A stretch of DNA of 16,373 nucleotides. Source: Acidobacteriota bacterium (lineage in GTDB: Bacteria; Acidobacteriota; Vicinamibacteria; Vicinamibacterales; CAVVIG01). The stretch spans positions 1-16,373 of the forward strand of contig QHWK01000161.1 of assembly GCA_003223775.1 (NCBI GenBank), given 5' to 3'. A program made the translations under genes and the position numbers. Below the pieces are notes generated by a model. It did no database searches, had not been told where the DNA came from, and was given only the letters and a program-made list of their open reading frames with translations. Position 1 is the first letter of the stretch. Each line of letters opens with the position of its first letter. Shown in pieces: positions 14,838 to 16,373 of the stretch.

Positions 14838-15757
14838 CACTTCGCTCCGACTTTCTTGATCGCCTCGATCAGCAGGTTGATGTCGTAGTCGAACAGCTTG
14901 AAGTAGTCGGTGACCTCCTTCACGCCCCCGACCGACGGCGGCATCACCAGCACTTCTGCGCCGGTCTCGCGGCCGATCGCGTTCGGCGTCTTCAGATCGA
15001 AGTACGGCTCGACGAGCACGAGCTTCACGTTCTGCCGCTTCATCTCGTTGATGAGATCGAGCGTGTGCTGCGGCGTCGGCGGGATGCCGGGCCGCGGCTC
15101 GACGTAGCCGATGATGTCGAGGCCGAACCGATCGGCGAAGTTCGGAAACGACCGGTGGTAGGCGACGATCTTGGTGCCCTTGTACGGCGCCATCTTCGCC
15201 AGCCAGCCCTTTTCCGCCGTATCGAGCCGCGTCGTGAAATCGGCGAGCCGCTGCTGGAACGCCGCGCGGTCGTTCGGCCGCAGCGCCGAGAACTTGTCGG
15301 CGATCTGCTTCGCGATCCGCTTGCCGTTCTCCGGGTCGAGCCAGTAATGCGGGTTGCCGAGCGGGTGGACGTCGCCCATCGCGCGGGTGATCTGCCCCGT
15401 CGGTATCTCGAGAATCTGCGCCTGCAGCGACGCGTCGAGGTAGCCGTCGGCGCCCGGCTGGATCTTCGCGTTGCGGCTCTGCTGGGTGAGCGGCGGCAGC
15501 CAGCCGATCTCGAGCTCCCTCCCGACGACGATCAGCACGTCGGCGCGCTGCAGCTTCAGGATGAAGCTCGGTTTCGCCTCGACGAAATGCGGATCCTGAT
15601 ACCCGCGCGCGATCGCTTCCACCGCCACGCGATCGCCCCCCACCTCGCGCGCAATCGACGCGAGATCTTCAGTCGCCGCGACGACGTTGAGTTTTCCCTG
15701 CGCCGAAACCGGCGCCGCAATCGCCAGCGCCGCAGCTATGAGCACTATGTATTTCAT
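14837..15757 (-). CDS. Periplasmic metal-binding protein of ABC transporter (ZnuA/TroA family)
   Basis: A 306-residue protein with a signal peptide (1-20, cleavage at VSAQ) and GAGG 7-10 nt before the ATG at 15757. The two-lobed TroA fold with a long central helix is indicated by the family phrases. Likely metal ligands are H57 (QDPHFVEAKPS), H137 (GNPHYWLDPENG) and H201 (AYHRSFPNFADRFGL). Three histidines favour zinc over manganese in this family. The fourth ligand, usually an aspartate near the C-terminus, is not obvious, since the region reads MPPSVGGVKEVTDYF; E250 or D254 in VEPYFD is an alternative. It lacks the histidine-rich loop of ZnuA. It delivers the metal to the permease encoded immediately downstream (1-nt overlap). 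The upstream outer-membrane barrel may bring the metal into the periplasm. Confidence 0.9.
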   Translation of the reverse strand: MKYIVLIAAALAIAAPVSAQGKLNVVAATEDLASIAREVGGDRVAVEAIARGYQDPHFVEAKPSFILKLQRADVLIVVGRELEIGWLPPLTQQSRNAKIQPGADGYLDASLQAQILEIPTGQITRAMGDVHPLGNPHYWLDPENGKRIAKQIADKFSALRPNDRAAFQQRLADFTTRLDTAEKGWLAKMAPYKGTKIVAYHRSFPNFADRFGLDIIGYVEPRPGIPPTPQHTLDLINEMKRQNVKLVLVEPYFDLKTPNAIGRETGAEVLVMPPSVGGVKEVTDYFKLFDYDINLLIEAIKKVGAK

Positions 15758-15774
15758 AACGAACCTCAGATTGT

Positions 15775-15825
15775 GTAGGGCGAGGCCTTCAGCCTCGCCT
15801 GGCGGCCCTGAAAGGGCCGCCCTAC
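15775..15825. repeat. Paired REP-like hairpins, intact copy
   Basis: GTAGGG and CCCTAC form the outer ends. Hairpin one has GGCGAGGC (15779-15786) with GCCTCGCC (15792-15799). Hairpin two has GGCGGCCCT (15801-15809) with AGGGCCGCC (15813-15821). It is the reverse-complement arrangement of the doublet at 1490-1543. It lies between the outer-membrane barrel gene and the binding-protein gene, 18 nt before the latter's ATG, and so may reduce read-through or alter mRNA stability. Confidence 0.8.
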
Positions 15826-15860
15826 ATACATCATCGAACCCGAACCGAGAGCCGCGATCG

Positions 15861-16373
15861 TCAGAACGGATGCGCGCCGTGCGCGCCGATCGAGAACTGG
15901 AACTGGAAGAGCAGCTCGTTCGCGCTTTCGGCGAGCGCATAGTTCGTCCGCCGATACTGCGCGCGGACCTGGCTGAACTCGCTCGGCCAGTACGTGAGGA
16001 TGAGCGAGCCCCCCGTGTCGGTGAGCGACGCGTCGGTCGCGCGGTCGGAGCGATCCAGCCGCACGCCCCCGAACCAGCGCCGCCCGAACTGATAGTCGCC
16101 CGACACGTAGAAGCCGCTCGCCTTCTGCAGCGCGTCGAGCTGATCGCGGCGGCTCCAGATCCATTCCGTGCGTCCGACGAAGGAGTGGTAAATCGATCGC
16201 TGGAGCGGCCGCCAGCGGAACGTCGCGTCGACGCCGTACAGCTGCGTCGTGAAACTGTCCGGCATGTTGTCGGCGACGGCGGCGTCGTTGTGGCCGCGCG
16301 AGTACGAAAAGCCGAGATCGATGTTGCTCGACTCGGTGATGTCCTGATAGCCGCGCAGGTGGCCGACGTAGCT
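15861..16373 (-). CDS. Outer-membrane beta-barrel protein, C-terminal part (5' end outside window)
   Basis: The frame is open from the right edge to the TGA at 15861-15863, giving 170 residues. Alternating polar/hydrophobic strands dominate: YVGHLRGYQDI, IDLGFSYSRGHND, TQLYGVDATFRWRP, YHSFVGRTEWIWSRR, GFYVSGDYQFGRRWFGGVRLDRSD, SLILTYWPSEFSQVRAQYRRTNY, ELLFQFQFSIG. The protein ends in phenylalanine, the usual C-terminal signal for outer-membrane barrel insertion. The last residues include two histidines (GAHGAHPF). I recall uncharacterised barrels like this beside zinc/manganese ABC genes in related bacteria, which with the neighbours here suggests metal passage across the outer membrane. That function is inference. 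A TonB-dependent receptor cannot be excluded because the N-terminus is not visible. Confidence 0.75.
   Translation of the reverse strand, partial: SYVGHLRGYQDITESSNIDLGFSYSRGHNDAAVADNMPDSFTTQLYGVDATFRWRPLQRSIYHSFVGRTEWIWSRRDQLDALQKASGFYVSGDYQFGRRWFGGVRLDRSDRATDASLTDTGGSLILTYWPSEFSQVRAQYRRTNYALAESANELLFQFQFSIGAHGAHPF

Overview
The window is very GC-rich and tightly packed. It shows dense antisense shadow frames, many 1-4 nt start/stop overlaps and GTG starts. It comes from a Gram-negative (diderm) bacterium: it encodes an outer-membrane efflux factor, an RND pump, periplasmic proteins and an outer-membrane beta-barrel. The tandem secreted HEAT-repeat proteins, the paired GTAGGG...CCCTAC hairpin repeats and the CGCAGAG/CACAGAG repeats remind me of Acidobacteriota, perhaps Vicinamibacteria. 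That placement is inference from memory; there is no rRNA or marker gene here to test it.

Left part, + strand. The end of one HEAT-repeat protein (1-293) overlaps a second, exported HEAT-repeat protein (290-1480). A paired-hairpin repeat then separates it from a convergent two-gene minus-strand operon. That operon encodes an XRE-cupin regulator (1978-2604) and a half-size EamA/DMT membrane protein (1547-1981). A 90-bp divergent promoter region rich in palindromes (2605-2693) leads to a + strand pair, an ATP-dependent DNA ligase (2694-3554) and a LigD-type polymerase/primase (3551-4429). This is a two-gene form of the bacterial NHEJ enzyme LigD. Next comes a secreted PQQ-type aldose sugar dehydrogenase (4481-5758).

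Middle. About 680 bp (5759-6438) hold a small conserved gene of unknown function (5948-6406). It lies between two 33-bp inverted repeats that match at 31 of 33 positions. It looks like a small gene cassette and is the most unusual structure in the window.

Right part, all minus strand and read right to left. A metal-uptake group has an outer-membrane barrel (15861-16373, partial), a ZnuA-like binding protein (14837-15757), an ABC-3 permease that appears internally shortened (14091-14837), and a zinc-ribbon membrane protein (13810-14094). There is no ABC ATPase gene in the group. A second, apparently single operon follows: a small two-helix membrane protein (13405-13713), an isopropylmalate/homocitrate-synthase-like enzyme (12156-13400), and a complete tripartite efflux system of RND pump (9019-12120), membrane-fusion protein (7869-9008) and outer-membrane factor (6439-7869).

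REP-like hairpin elements with a GTAG foot occur at about 1490, 4443, 5835, 13747 and 15775, mostly at transcription-unit boundaries. This suggests an active or former RAYT (REP-associated tyrosine transposase) system elsewhere in the genome. I found no tRNA, rRNA, CRISPR array or transposase gene.
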